Positions 17,534 through 25,494 of a DNA stretch of 48,871 nt are shown one piece after another (positions within the stretch are counted from its first letter, which is position 1; each line of letters starts with the position of its first letter). Both the position numbers and the translations under genes were made by a program. Origin of the DNA: Candidatus Rokuibacteriota bacterium (GTDB taxonomy: Bacteria; Methylomirabilota; Methylomirabilia; Rokubacteriales; CSP1-6); NCBI GenBank assembly GCA_023249095.1, contig JAHFDK010000018.1, positions 1 to 48,871 of the forward strand. Reading direction: 5' to 3'. The notes below the pieces were generated by a model that did not search any database, had not been told where the DNA came from, and saw only the letters and a program-made list of their open reading frames with translations.

Positions 17534-18155
17534 TCTCCACGCGCCGGTTGCGCGGCTCGGGCACCTCGTCGGCGGTCGAAATCTCGGGCTCGCGCTCTCC
17601 GCGACCTGCCACCGAGATCCGGACCTTTGGGATTCCGAGCTTCAGGAGCTCCTCGCGCACCCGGTCGGCGCGTTTGCGCGACAGCGCGTCGTTGTACTGC
17701 ACGGACCCGACGCGATCCGTGTGTCCGATGATGACGATCTCGGGCGCCGGCCGGCGGGCGATCTCGGCGAAGATCTGTTTGACGACCTGCTTGGACTCCG
17801 GCGTGAACTCGTCTGTATCGGCGAGAAAATAGAGGTAGAAGGACACCGGCCGACCGGGCTGCGCCGCGAGCGCCGGACCGAACGCCTGCCGCACCTCCGC
17901 CTCCGTGGTCACTCGGGCGTCCACCTTGCCGGTCCTCGTCACGCGCGCTGCGGCGTAGGGCTGATCGAGGACGCGCTGCTCGCCGCCGCTGGTCACGGTC
18001 AATGCGCCGGTCTTGGCCCTGCCCGGCAAGAGCACGTAGAGATCGTCCCGCCCGGCGCAGCCGGCCAGGACGAGCAGCCCCAGCGGCGCGAGCCTGACGA
18101 GATTTCGCCTGAGAGCGGACGGGACGTCAGTCTTTCGACTGGCCGGTGCGAACAA
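17520..18155 (-). CDS. OmpA-family lipoprotein (peptidoglycan-associated)
   Basis: The 211-residue protein has an N-terminal signal with lipobox LLVLAGC, so Cys33 would be lipidated. After a linker of about 70 residues comes an OmpA C-terminal domain (about 105-210). IVIIGHTDRVGSVQYNDALS and RGEREPEISTADEVPEPRNR contain the peptidoglycan-binding residues. It probably anchors the outer membrane to the cell wall. The only canonical in-frame start is TTG at 18155, inside the 3' end of the FecR gene (29-base overlap), which points to coupled translation. Pairing with FecR and CHASE2 proteins is a recurring arrangement. Confidence 0.85.
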   Translation of the reverse strand: MFAPASRKTDVPSALRRNLVRLAPLGLLVLAGCAGRDDLYVLLPGRAKTGALTVTSGGEQRVLDQPYAAARVTRTGKVDARVTTEAEVRQAFGPALAAQPGRPVSFYLYFLADTDEFTPESKQVVKQIFAEIARRPAPEIVIIGHTDRVGSVQYNDALSRKRADRVREELLKLGIPKVRISVAGRGEREPEISTADEVPEPRNRRVEINVR

Positions 18156-18582
18156 GAAATTCGGTCCCGCGCACGCCGAGAATCGCCGCCGGAGTCTTCA
18201 CCGTCATCGCGTCCGGAGACTGCTTGGCCAGCTTTCCGGACACCACCGCGAGCGTGCCCTGCTTCAGCGAGCTCTCGAAGGTTCCCTGATGGGTCGTCGA
18301 ATCGAAAACGAAGCGGTCGATCGAGAGCACGCTGTCCGGACCGACGGAGAGCAGACTATTGTCGCGGAACGTGATCCCCACCGAGCCGTCCGCGCCCGTG
18401 ATCACCAGGTCGCCCTGGTGGACGACGCTTCCGACCGGTGCGGGGAGTCGCTGCCCCGAGCGCTCGATCTGGACGATACCGTTGGACACCTTGACGTGTC
18501 CGGCGTCCTCGGCGGCTTCGGCGCTCGCCGCGCCGAGCGTCAGCACAATGGGCAGAGCCAGAGAAATCAATACGGATCTCAT
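18127..18582 (-). CDS. Exported FecR-domain protein
   Basis: The 151-residue protein has a cleavable signal peptide (MRSVLISLALPIVLTLGAAS, cut near AEA) and a FecR domain. The domain includes VGSVVHQGDLVITGADGSVG, FRDNSLLSVGPDSVLSIDRF and AAILGVRGTEFLV. It is the periplasmic type of FecR protein without the transmembrane anti-sigma part, so it is probably a structural or sensory partner of the OmpA lipoprotein and the CHASE2 phosphatase. It starts the leftward FecR-OmpA pair. The 203 bases upstream (18583-18785), shared with the divergent kinase gene, show no clear promoter. Confidence 0.85.
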   Translation of the reverse strand: MRSVLISLALPIVLTLGAASAEAAEDAGHVKVSNGIVQIERSGQRLPAPVGSVVHQGDLVITGADGSVGITFRDNSLLSVGPDSVLSIDRFVFDSTTHQGTFESSLKQGTLAVVSGKLAKQSPDAMTVKTPAAILGVRGTEFLVRTGQSKD

Positions 18583-18785
18583 TGTTCCCTCCTCGACATC
18601 GCGCGAGCATCAGGTCGTTTCCGGAATGAGCGCCGCACGATGCGTATCCCGATGCATATCGATGTATATATAGTAGCCGAGTCGGGCTCACATTCATCGG
18701 ACATCGGAGATCGAGCACGAGCGACCGCGTCGATACCGGAAACCACAACAGGGTCTTCCCGGCCCGCCGAGACACGCTACCCGCT

Positions 18786-19163
18786 GTGGCGCAATTCATC
18801 GTCGACGTGTGCGCGGCCGGCGGCGTGCCTCGCAAGGCGTGTCTCAGGATGACGTTGCTGGTAGAGGAGCTTTTTACCAACACCGTGGTCCACGGCCACG
18901 GGACCGACACCGAGGCGCCCGTCCATCTCACCTTCGACGTCGGACTCGACTGGATCACGCTCATTTACGAGGATACCGCACCTCCTCACGACCCATTTGC
19001 CAAGGTCCGGGTTCCCGACGACACCGCTGGCGTTGAGGAGCGCCCGGTCGGGGGGCTGGGGGTCTTGCTGATCGCCGCGATGGCGGAACGCGTCCAGTAC
19101 GCGCACGTCGGCGGCCGCAACCGAATCTCGCTCATGATGCCGACCGGGAGGAGCCGGCCATGA
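18786..19163 (+). CDS. RsbW-like anti-sigma factor serine kinase (HATPase_c)
   Basis: The 125-residue protein has the GHKL ATPase motifs: N box VEELFTNTVVHG (about residues 27-38), EDTAPPHDPF (G1-type) and GGLGVLLIAAMAERV (G2-type). It would phosphorylate the STAS antagonist and hold a sigma factor or other partner. The GTG at 18786 is the first canonical start, but the frame is open upstream to 18630. The preceding residues (RVFPARRDTLPAV) resemble the usual first strand of RsbW proteins, so the real start may be upstream at a non-canonical codon. No sigma factor gene is visible nearby. Its stop overlaps the hydratase start (ATGA). Confidence 0.85.
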   Translation: MAQFIVDVCAAGGVPRKACLRMTLLVEELFTNTVVHGHGTDTEAPVHLTFDVGLDWITLIYEDTAPPHDPFAKVRVPDDTAGVEERPVGGLGVLLIAAMAERVQYAHVGGRNRISLMMPTGRSRP

Positions 19164-19975
19164 CCCCGCAGCTCGTGACGTATGCCGTCGACGACCGCGT
19201 CGGCATTGTCTCGCTCAATCGGCCCGACAAGCTCAATGCCATCAGCGCCGACTTGAAGCGGACTCTCGCCGAGCGCTTCCGCGAGGCTGACCGCGACCCG
19301 GCCACCAGCGTGGTGGTGCTCCGCGCCGAGGGCCGGAGCTTCTGCTCCGGTTACGACATCGCGCCTAACCCGGCCCGGGCCGCCAGACGCGGGAACGCGC
19401 TCGCCTGGCACGAATCGCTCACCGACGACGTCGCGCTCGAGATGACGCCCTGGGAGATGAAAAAGCCGGTGATCGCCTCCGTCCAGGGGCACTGCCTCGG
19501 CGGCGGCTGTGAGCTGGCGATGATGTGCGACATCACGATCGCCGCCGCCGACGCCCTCTTCGGCGAGCCGGAGATCCGCTTCTCGAACGTCGGGCCCGCG
19601 CTCGTCATGCCCTTCGTCATCGGTCTCAAGCGCGCCCGCGAGCTCCTCTACCTCGGCGACCCCATCGACGCGCAGACGGCCCTGCAGTACGGGATGGTGA
19701 ACCGGGTGGTGCCTCGGGCCGAGCTGCAGGCGGCAACGCTGAAGTTCGCGCGGCGGATGGCGCTCATTTCCCCCGAGGCGCTGGCGGGCACCAAGCTCGC
19801 CCTCAACCGGGGCGCCGAGGCCGCCGGCTTTCGCAACGCCATCCGGGCCGGACTCGACGTCCTGACGCCGCTCTACGCGGCCCGGACCGACGTCGGGATG
19901 AAGTTCGACGAGATCAGGGAGAAAGAAGGTCTCGCGGCCGCCCTGCGCTGGCGGGCGGCGCAGTTCGCGGAGTAG
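19160..19975 (+). CDS. Enoyl-CoA hydratase/isomerase family protein
   Basis: The 271-residue protein is a crotonase-fold enzyme: VGIVSLNRPDKLNAIS, oxyanion-hole segments SFCSGYDIAP and QGHCLGGGCELAMMCDITIA, and the FGEPEIRFSNVGPA region. Such enzymes hydrate or isomerise acyl-CoA substrates. It overlaps the kinase gene by 4 bases although the two functions look unrelated, so the overlap may be only dense packing. It converges with a second hydratase only 5 bases away. The two proteins share only the family motifs and are not recent duplicates. Confidence 0.9.
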   Translation: MTPQLVTYAVDDRVGIVSLNRPDKLNAISADLKRTLAERFREADRDPATSVVVLRAEGRSFCSGYDIAPNPARAARRGNALAWHESLTDDVALEMTPWEMKKPVIASVQGHCLGGGCELAMMCDITIAAADALFGEPEIRFSNVGPALVMPFVIGLKRARELLYLGDPIDAQTALQYGMVNRVVPRAELQAATLKFARRMALISPEALAGTKLALNRGAEAAGFRNAIRAGLDVLTPLYAARTDVGMKFDEIREKEGLAAALRWRAAQFAE

Positions 19976-19980
19976 CCACG

Positions 19981-20787
19981 CTACCGGCCCTTGAAGACCG
20001 CCTTGCGCTTGTCCACGAACGCGCGGGCCGACTCCTGGAAGTCGTCGCTGAGGTGGAGGGCGAGACCCTGCGTGTAGTAGCGGGACTGACGCTGCATCTC
20101 GTTGACGAACCACCGCATGACCCGCACGTTGGCCCGGACGGCGAGTGGCGGGTTCTCGAGAATCTCCGCGGCGAGCGCCTCGGCGGTGGGGATCATCTCC
20201 GCCGTCGGGACGACGCGGTTCACCATGCCGTGACGGAGCGCTTCCTCGGCCGTGAACATGCGGCCGGTGAGGGCAACCTCGTTGGCGAACCGGCTGCCCG
20301 TCCAGAACCACGTGGCGACCCAGTGCTGGCCGCCGCCGAGGCCGCGCTGCACCTCGCGGATCTGGAACTTCGTTCCCTCGGCCGCCACGACCAGATCGCA
20401 CGACTGGGACAGCGAGTAGCCCAGACCGAGGGCGTAGCCGTGCACGGCGGCGATCACCGGCTTCCAGTTGACGGCGTCGGCCAGCCCGTTCTCCCGCGAG
20501 CGCCGGCCGGCCGGCCCGCCGAGCCGCTTCAGCTCCTCGCGCGTGCGGAGCTGACGCTGCTGCACGTCAGCCCCCGAGCAGAACGCGCGGCCAGCGCCGC
20601 TCAGAATCGCGACCTTGAGCTCGGCGTCGGCGTCGAACTCGAAGAGCGCGTCGTTGACGTCCTCCACGAGTTGATCGTTCGCCGCGTTGAGCTTCTCCGG
20701 GCGGTTCAGGATGATGTGGCATACCGCCCCCTTCTTCTCGTACCGCACCGTCTCGAATTTCGTGGTGGCACTATCGCGAGTGGCCAT
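19981..20787 (-). CDS. Enoyl-CoA hydratase/isomerase family protein
   Basis: The 268-residue crotonase-fold protein has CHIILNRPEKLNAAN, AFCSGADVQ and HGYALGLGYSLSQSCDLVVA for CoA and oxyanion binding, followed by IREVQRGLGGGQHW. AAGGAG lies 7 bases before the ATG at 20787. It is the last gene of a leftward set UbiD - LLM oxidoreductase - hydratase (gaps 42 and 31 bases), which would suit stepwise breakdown of an aromatic or unsaturated acid. The substrate is not known. Confidence 0.9.
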   Translation of the reverse strand: MATRDSATTKFETVRYEKKGAVCHIILNRPEKLNAANDQLVEDVNDALFEFDADAELKVAILSGAGRAFCSGADVQQRQLRTREELKRLGGPAGRRSRENGLADAVNWKPVIAAVHGYALGLGYSLSQSCDLVVAAEGTKFQIREVQRGLGGGQHWVATWFWTGSRFANEVALTGRMFTAEEALRHGMVNRVVPTAEMIPTAEALAAEILENPPLAVRANVRVMRWFVNEMQRQSRYYTQGLALHLSDDFQESARAFVDKRKAVFKGR

Positions 20788-20818
20788 CGATCGCTCCTTC
20801 GTTGACGTGCCGCGGAGC

Positions 20819-21865
20819 CTATTTGAACGCGGGCATCACCTGATGCGTGAGAATCTGCAAGGTGCGCGTCTCTTGCCCCTTCGGCAAGAGTCCACCGGGA
20901 TTCAGCTCCGCCGCGATCCCGTTCAGGCTGAGTTCTTCACGGAGCTGCGTGAAACGGTCGACCAGCCCCTGCCCCGTGCCGAACGCGACCTTGGTGCTCA
21001 AGATGTCCGGGTACGAGAGGCTCGACAGGGTCTTGGCCTGAGCCTCGCGACGCTCGGCCGGGCCGGTGCCGGGCCGGCCGAGCGGCGCTCGGGTCAGGTC
21101 GGCCTGGCGGTGGAAGTAGTACGTGATGGTCTCCTCCGGCTCTTCCACGGCGGCCTTCTCCGTGGGCGCGGCGTACACCGGAATCCGGAGGCATACATCG
21201 CCATCACCGGCGTGCCCCGCCTCTCGCCACGCCTCGCGGTAACGTCGCACGTGTCCCGCCAGCTCGGGGATGTTCATGCCGCGCAGTCCGACGAAAATGG
21301 GCAGGCCCATCCGGCCGACGCGCGGAAAGGTGTCCGCGGTCGTCGCGGCCATCCGGACCGGCGGATGCGGGTGCTGATACGGGCGCGGGGTGACCGTGGC
21401 GTCGGCGAAGCGATAGAACTTTCCCTCGTAGCTGAACGGCTCGCCCTTCCACGCCGAGAGGATGATCTCCAGCGCTTCGAAGAAGCGTCCCTGGCTCTCT
21501 TCGTAGGGGACGCCGAGCGCGTCGTAGGCCCGCGGGCCTCCGCTGCGGCCAACCCCGAAGTCGAACCGTCCGTGGCTCAGATGATCGAGCGTGGCGACCT
21601 CGCCGGCGACGCGGAGCGGGTGGTTCAGCGGAAGAAGCTGAACCGCCGTCCCCACGCGCAGGCGCTTGGTCCGCGCGACAATCCAGCTCGCCACCAGAAG
21701 GGGCGCCGACAGTACGGAACGAGTGGGATTGACGAGCATCTCCGCCAGCCACACGACGTCGAGCCCCCACGCCTCCGCCGCATCGACGAGCTCGAACAGC
21801 TCGACGAACGCCTCACCCTGACTGCTCCCACGTCGTATCTGCTCCGTGAAGATTCCGAAGTCCAT
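20819..21865 (-). CDS. Luciferase-like (LLM class) flavin-dependent monooxygenase
   Basis: The 348-residue protein begins MDFGIFTEQIRRGSSQGEAF and carries WLAEMLVNPTRSVLSAPLLV, RLRVGTAVQLLPLNHPLRVA and HGRFDFGVGRSGGPRAYDAL, all typical of bacterial luciferase-like enzymes. ATG 21865 is preferred over a start 27 bases upstream because homology begins there and AAGAGGGA lies just before it. It lies between UbiD and an enoyl-CoA hydratase on the same strand. An FMN- or F420-dependent oxygenation or oxidation in the same pathway is likely. It is only distantly similar to the LLM enzyme at 10753. Confidence 0.88.
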   Translation of the reverse strand: MDFGIFTEQIRRGSSQGEAFVELFELVDAAEAWGLDVVWLAEMLVNPTRSVLSAPLLVASWIVARTKRLRVGTAVQLLPLNHPLRVAGEVATLDHLSHGRFDFGVGRSGGPRAYDALGVPYEESQGRFFEALEIILSAWKGEPFSYEGKFYRFADATVTPRPYQHPHPPVRMAATTADTFPRVGRMGLPIFVGLRGMNIPELAGHVRRYREAWREAGHAGDGDVCLRIPVYAAPTEKAAVEEPEETITYYFHRQADLTRAPLGRPGTGPAERREAQAKTLSSLSYPDILSTKVAFGTGQGLVDRFTQLREELSLNGIAAELNPGGLLPKGQETRTLQILTHQVMPAFK

Positions 21866-21907
21866 GGCGTCCCTCTTCTCCGCTAAAGACACGGCAGTGA
21901 CGACCCG

Positions 21908-23437
21908 TCAGATCCCGCGCTCCGCCAGGAACTTGGCGTAGTCGCGTTGCCCTTCCTTCGCCTGCCGGATCTGCTCGGGCGAGTAGAACTTCGCGAGGTC
22001 CACGACCTCGACGTTGTAACGGGCCCGCTCGAAGGCGTCCTTGTGAATGAACGGGCGCGTGGCGTCGATGCCCATCGCGCCGGAGAATCGGATGTTGCTC
22101 TGCGTCCACTGGCGGTCGCCGGCCGAGCTGCGCTCCGCCGGCTGAAAGGTCTGCCCGAAGCCGCCCTCGCAGATCGTCAGGATGTCCTCCTTCGGGTTGA
22201 CCCGCGTCGTGAGCGCCCAGAGGACGTCCTCGATGTTGTAGATGTCCACGTCCTCGTCGACGACGATGCCGAGACGCGCTCCCAGCGAGATCGACAGGGC
22301 GGCGGTGAGGATATTGCGATGGAGCCCCTCGTCGCGCGCACGGCGCTTCTTGACCTGGAAAATCACCCCGCCCCAGTCGGTCATGCCCATCGGAATATTC
22401 GTGTCGATGCAAAGACCGGGAACGATGCGGTCCGCCAGCTCCAGAAAACACGCCTCCCGCACGACCCCGTCGATGAAGTGCTCGTCCATGCCGTGCACGA
22501 TGAGGCCGTAGTAGAGCGGCCGGTCGGCTCGATGGGTGATCGCAGTCGCCTGGAACTTGTAGGTGCGGTACGCCTTGCCCATGTAGCCCGACCACTCCGG
22601 ATGGAACGGGTGGACACCCTGCGCGTCATCCTTCTCGGCCAGCGGGCTCTCCCACACCTTCTGGGTGGTGTCGATGTAGCCTTCGATGACGTACTCCGCG
22701 CTGGCGATGGACCAGGCGTCCTGGGTCCGCGCCTTGACGAGCTCGACGGGATAGCCCTGAAGAGCGCCGGCGACGCCGAGCTCGTCGCAGCCCCGCGGCA
22801 AGATCACGTACGTGAATCCCGAGCCCGCCATCATCGTGCAGGTCGGGGGGATGCCGATATTGATCGTGACCGGGATCGGCCCCTTGCGATACCAGTGCGT
22901 GGCCACCTGGTCCATGTGGGAGCCGGGTGAGATCTGGAAGCTCGAGTAGTCGGGCCCGCGGAAGTTCATCCGGTTGTAGCCGATGTGCGAGCCGCCCCAG
23001 AAATGCTTTCCGCGCACCACGGTGGTGCCGGCGCCGAGCGTCCGCCCGGGATCGCTGTCGGAGTGGGAGATCATGGGGACGACGTCCCACACGTCGAAGC
23101 TCTTCGTCAGCACCACTTCCTGGCAGGGCCCGTCCTTCACCTCCACGGGCGGCAAGGGATCACGCAGCGCCTCGACGACCTTGTGCTTGAGCTTTCGCGG
23201 GTCGTCGACGTCCAGGAGCCGGGCGATGCGCTCGGCGCTCGCGAAGATATTGTTGCAGATGCGCGCGTTCGGGTAGCCCTTCACCTTGTTGAAGAGCAGG
23301 GCGCCGCCGCCGTCGAAGCGCTTCTGAATCGCCGCGACCTCGAGGTGCGGGTCGACCTCCACGTCCGTGCTGACCAGCTCGCCGGCGGCCTCGAGGTACT
23401 CGAGCGTCGAGCGGAGGCTGGAGATGTCCTTCTTCAT
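21908..23437 (-). CDS. UbiD-family decarboxylase
   Basis: The 509-residue protein is full length for UbiD, the prenylated-FMN-dependent non-oxidative (de)carboxylases. Recognisable parts are MISHSDSDPGRTLGAGTTVV, MNFRGPDYSSFQISPGSHMD, LPRGCDELGVAGALQG, TDWGGVIFQVKKRR and LGARLGIVVDEDVDIYNIED. It acts on aromatic or alpha,beta-unsaturated acids in the cytoplasm and needs a UbiX prenyltransferase, which is not in this window. The ATG at 23437 has a strong GGGGAGGGG site. It starts the leftward operon with the LLM and hydratase genes. Confidence 0.9.
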   Translation of the reverse strand: MKKDISSLRSTLEYLEAAGELVSTDVEVDPHLEVAAIQKRFDGGGALLFNKVKGYPNARICNNIFASAERIARLLDVDDPRKLKHKVVEALRDPLPPVEVKDGPCQEVVLTKSFDVWDVVPMISHSDSDPGRTLGAGTTVVRGKHFWGGSHIGYNRMNFRGPDYSSFQISPGSHMDQVATHWYRKGPIPVTINIGIPPTCTMMAGSGFTYVILPRGCDELGVAGALQGYPVELVKARTQDAWSIASAEYVIEGYIDTTQKVWESPLAEKDDAQGVHPFHPEWSGYMGKAYRTYKFQATAITHRADRPLYYGLIVHGMDEHFIDGVVREACFLELADRIVPGLCIDTNIPMGMTDWGGVIFQVKKRRARDEGLHRNILTAALSISLGARLGIVVDEDVDIYNIEDVLWALTTRVNPKEDILTICEGGFGQTFQPAERSSAGDRQWTQSNIRFSGAMGIDATRPFIHKDAFERARYNVEVVDLAKFYSPEQIRQAKEGQRDYAKFLAERGI

Positions 23438-23509
23438 CGAGCCCCTCCCCGGAGGGATACTGCTCCGGCGACGCGGGTGCCGTCAAGGTCGCCCCCCGAG
23501 CCCGCCTCG

Positions 23510-24028
23510 TCACCGCGCGGGTGGGCGAGGGGTGCCGAGCTCGACGATCTCGGCCCGGAGACCGGCAGGCCCGACGTGAAGCCGGGCCACCGCGACCGGC
23601 AGCGTGAAGCGGCGCGGCCCGGCGCTTCCAGGATTGAGCAGCAAGAGGTGCGCGCGGCGCTCAACGCTCGGCCGATGGGAATGGCCGGAGATGACGACAT
23701 CGACGCCCTCACTCGCCGGATCTCCGCCGAGGTGCTTGATGTCGTGCACGACGCACAGGCGGATCCCGCCGACATCGGTTTTCACGATTTCCGGAAGCGA
23801 TGCCGCCCAGCTCTCGCGGTCGTTGTTGCCACGCACCGCGATGATCGGGGCGATCTGGCGGAGCGCCTCGAGGACCGCGGCGCTGCCGATATCGCCCGCG
23901 TGGACGATCACATCCACACCGGCCAGCGCCGCGACAGCCTCCGGCCGCAAGAGTCCGTGAGTGTCGGAGATGACGCCGACGACGGCTCCCGGGGGCGCCG
24001 CGCGCGCTCGCTTGCCGACCTGGCGCAT
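23510..24028 (-). CDS. YfcE/MJ0936-type metallophosphoesterase
   Basis: The 172-residue protein has the calcineurin-like metal motifs in order: GVISDTHG, IVHAGDIG, AVRGNND, VVHDI and SGHSHRP. It is a small phosphodiesterase of the YfcE group, probably acting on small phosphodiesters in the cytoplasm. An in-frame start at 24088 exists, but ATG 24028 places the first beta strand near the N-terminus as usual for the family. It lies 72 bases upstream of UbiD on the same strand and may be transcribed with it, though no functional link is apparent. Confidence 0.83.
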   Translation of the reverse strand: MRQVGKRARAAPPGAVVGVISDTHGLLRPEAVAALAGVDVIVHAGDIGSAAVLEALRQIAPIIAVRGNNDRESWAASLPEIVKTDVGGIRLCVVHDIKHLGGDPASEGVDVVISGHSHRPSVERRAHLLLLNPGSAGPRRFTLPVAVARLHVGPAGLRAEIVELGTPRPPAR

Positions 24029-24113
24029 GGCTGTCGAGTGTAGTCGCTGCAGTCTCCTCTTGCCCAGGGGCGGCTGCGGGACTAGCATCGGCTCATCTCA
24101 GACGGGAGGCGAT

Positions 24114-24293
24114 ATGCGCTACACGAGGATCTCGGCCGACTGTCACATCGACATGCCCTGGCTCCCGCCCGATCTCTTCACCGTGAACGCCTCGGCGCTC
24201 ATGAAGGACCGCATGCCCTACGTCGTGGAAGGGCCCGACGGACATCAGATCACCTGTGAGAATGCCGGGAAGTTCTACGGCCTGATGAGCTGA
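24114..24293 (+). pseudogene. Amidohydrolase-family gene fragment (N-terminus only)
   Basis: From ATG 24114, with GGGAGG upstream, the frame gives 59 residues including ISADCHIDMPWLPPDLF, ALMKDRMPYVVEGPDG and KFYGLMS, then a TGA at 24291-24293. This is the start of the amidohydrolase_2 (TIM-barrel) family, whose members usually exceed 300 residues; the first metal HxD pair (CHID) is present but nothing after it. The aldolase gene begins 6 bases later. It looks like a deletion that removed the rest of the gene and left a working start. A tiny leader peptide is a weaker alternative. Confidence 0.65.
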
Positions 24294-24299
24294 CCGGCG

Positions 24300-25088
24300 A
24301 TGAACGAGAACGCCTACCGGGTCCGCGCCGAGCGCGGCGAGGTGCAGATCGGCACGTGGGTGACCATGATCCGCACCCCCGCGGTGCTGACGCTGCTCAA
24401 GGCCGCCGGCCTCGAGTTCGCGCGGATCGACATGGAGCACTCACCATTCTCGATCGAGACCGTGGCCGACATGGCGGCGCTCGCCCGGGCGCTCGACTTC
24501 CCGATGGTCGTTCGCCCGCCCGAGGGCAATCGCGAGTGGATCACGCGACTGCTCGACGCCGGGGTCTGGAACCTGCACGTGCCGCAGGTCGACACGCCCG
24601 AACAGGCGGCCGAGGTCGCGGCGCGCTGCCGGTACGCTCCGCTGGGCGAGCGGGGCATGTACGGCTTCGGCCCGCACACCGAGTTTCGCACGATGCCGAT
24701 CGGCGAGCACATGGCGGCCGCGAACGCGCGCGTGCACGTGACGATCATGCTGGAGACGAAGCGTGCCTTCACGCGGCTCGACGAGATCGCCGCCGTCCCC
24801 GGCATCGACGCGCTGACGATCGGCCCGACCGATCTCGCCCAGGACCTCGGGGTACTCGGCACGCCTGCGCAGCGCCAGACGCTGGATGATCACCGGCGGC
24901 GACTGGTCGACGCCGCGCGCAAGCACGGCAAGGCGGTGGCGATGCTGACCGACACCGTGGAAGGTGTACGCCAGATGATCGGCCTCGGCGCCACCATCAT
25001 CAACTACTCGTCGGATGCCGCCGTGCTCCGCTCGGGCTACGCGTCGGTGGTCGACGAGATCCGTCGCACGCTGTCCGCGCGCTCCTAG
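24300..25088 (+). CDS. HpcH/HpaI aldolase family protein
   Basis: The 262-residue TIM-barrel protein resembles 4-hydroxy-2-oxoheptanedioate aldolases and related citrate-lyase-like proteins. FARIDMEHSPFSIE has the catalytic His47, MLETKRAF and TIGPTDLAQDLG have the Glu and Asp that bind the divalent metal, and LGERGMYGFGPHTEF covers the pyruvate-binding Gly-rich loop. It cleaves 4-hydroxy-2-oxo acids to pyruvate and an aldehyde, often at the end of aromatic or sugar acid breakdown. It follows the amidohydrolase remnant by 6 bases, so its translation may depend on the remnant's start. Confidence 0.88.
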   Translation: MNENAYRVRAERGEVQIGTWVTMIRTPAVLTLLKAAGLEFARIDMEHSPFSIETVADMAALARALDFPMVVRPPEGNREWITRLLDAGVWNLHVPQVDTPEQAAEVAARCRYAPLGERGMYGFGPHTEFRTMPIGEHMAAANARVHVTIMLETKRAFTRLDEIAAVPGIDALTIGPTDLAQDLGVLGTPAQRQTLDDHRRRLVDAARKHGKAVAMLTDTVEGVRQMIGLGATIINYSSDAAVLRSGYASVVDEIRRTLSARS

Positions 25089-25090
25089 GT

Positions 25091-25136
25091 CGTGCGAGCC
25101 GCAGGCCGTCGCGGGGCTGGGGCCCCGCCGGCCGAG
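25091..25136. repeat. Dispersed palindromic repeat related to the 65-bp unit
   Basis: CGTGCGAGCCGCAG, as in the tandem repeat unit, is followed by a CGGGGCTGGGGCCCCG hairpin. It lies just after the aldolase stop. It could act as a transcript 3'-end structure. Similarity was judged by eye. Confidence 0.55.
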
Positions 25137-25196
25137 TTCGTGCCTATGCGAGCTACTGCCTAAGCAACGCGGACCGCCTACAATTGTCGTCGCCTG

Positions 25197-25236
25197 TTGC
25201 GCACCGACTTTGCACCATTGCGCATAATTTTGCACC
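25197..25236 (+). promoter_or_regulatory. Cluster of TTGC(G/A)C direct repeats, candidate activator-binding site
   Basis: Four copies of a TTGCGCA/TTGCACC-like motif begin at 25197, 25210, 25218 and 25230, in the 406-base space before the first sigma-54-type activator and about 226 bases before its promoter-like element. TTGCACC recurs upstream of the second activator (29448) and, inverted, upstream of the Tad locus (40147). The role as an enhancer is inference. Confidence 0.4.
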
Positions 25237-25460
25237 TCAGAATCAGGTTCATTCGCGCTCTCGGACTTCAGGAAGCATCGGGAGACCCGAGAGTCTGGTC
25301 TGACGGTGGTCTCGTTTCGCAAGGAGGGAGGCCTAGGATCTATTGCTTGTTTATTCAGGTACTTGAGGCCTTCGGGACGACATCGGCACACTCGACAATC
25401 TGGTTCGGCGGCCGCACCGAGGCGTCCCCGATCTCCGCCTGCGACAGATCTCGACCCGAT

Positions 25461-25475
25461 TGGCACGCCTTGTGC
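25461..25475 (+). promoter_or_regulatory. Sigma-54-type promoter (-24/-12) before activator copy 1
   Basis: TTGGCACGCCTTGTGC has GG at 25462-25463 and GC at 25474-25475 with exactly 10 bases between, as required for sigma-54. It differs from the TGGCACG-N4-TTGC consensus at one base. The predicted transcript start falls only about 8 bases before the ATG at 25495. It also contains the inverted repeat GGCAC-N5-GTGCC, so a repressor operator is an alternative. Confidence 0.6.
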
Positions 25476-25494
25476 CTGTAGTGAGCCTTTTGAG

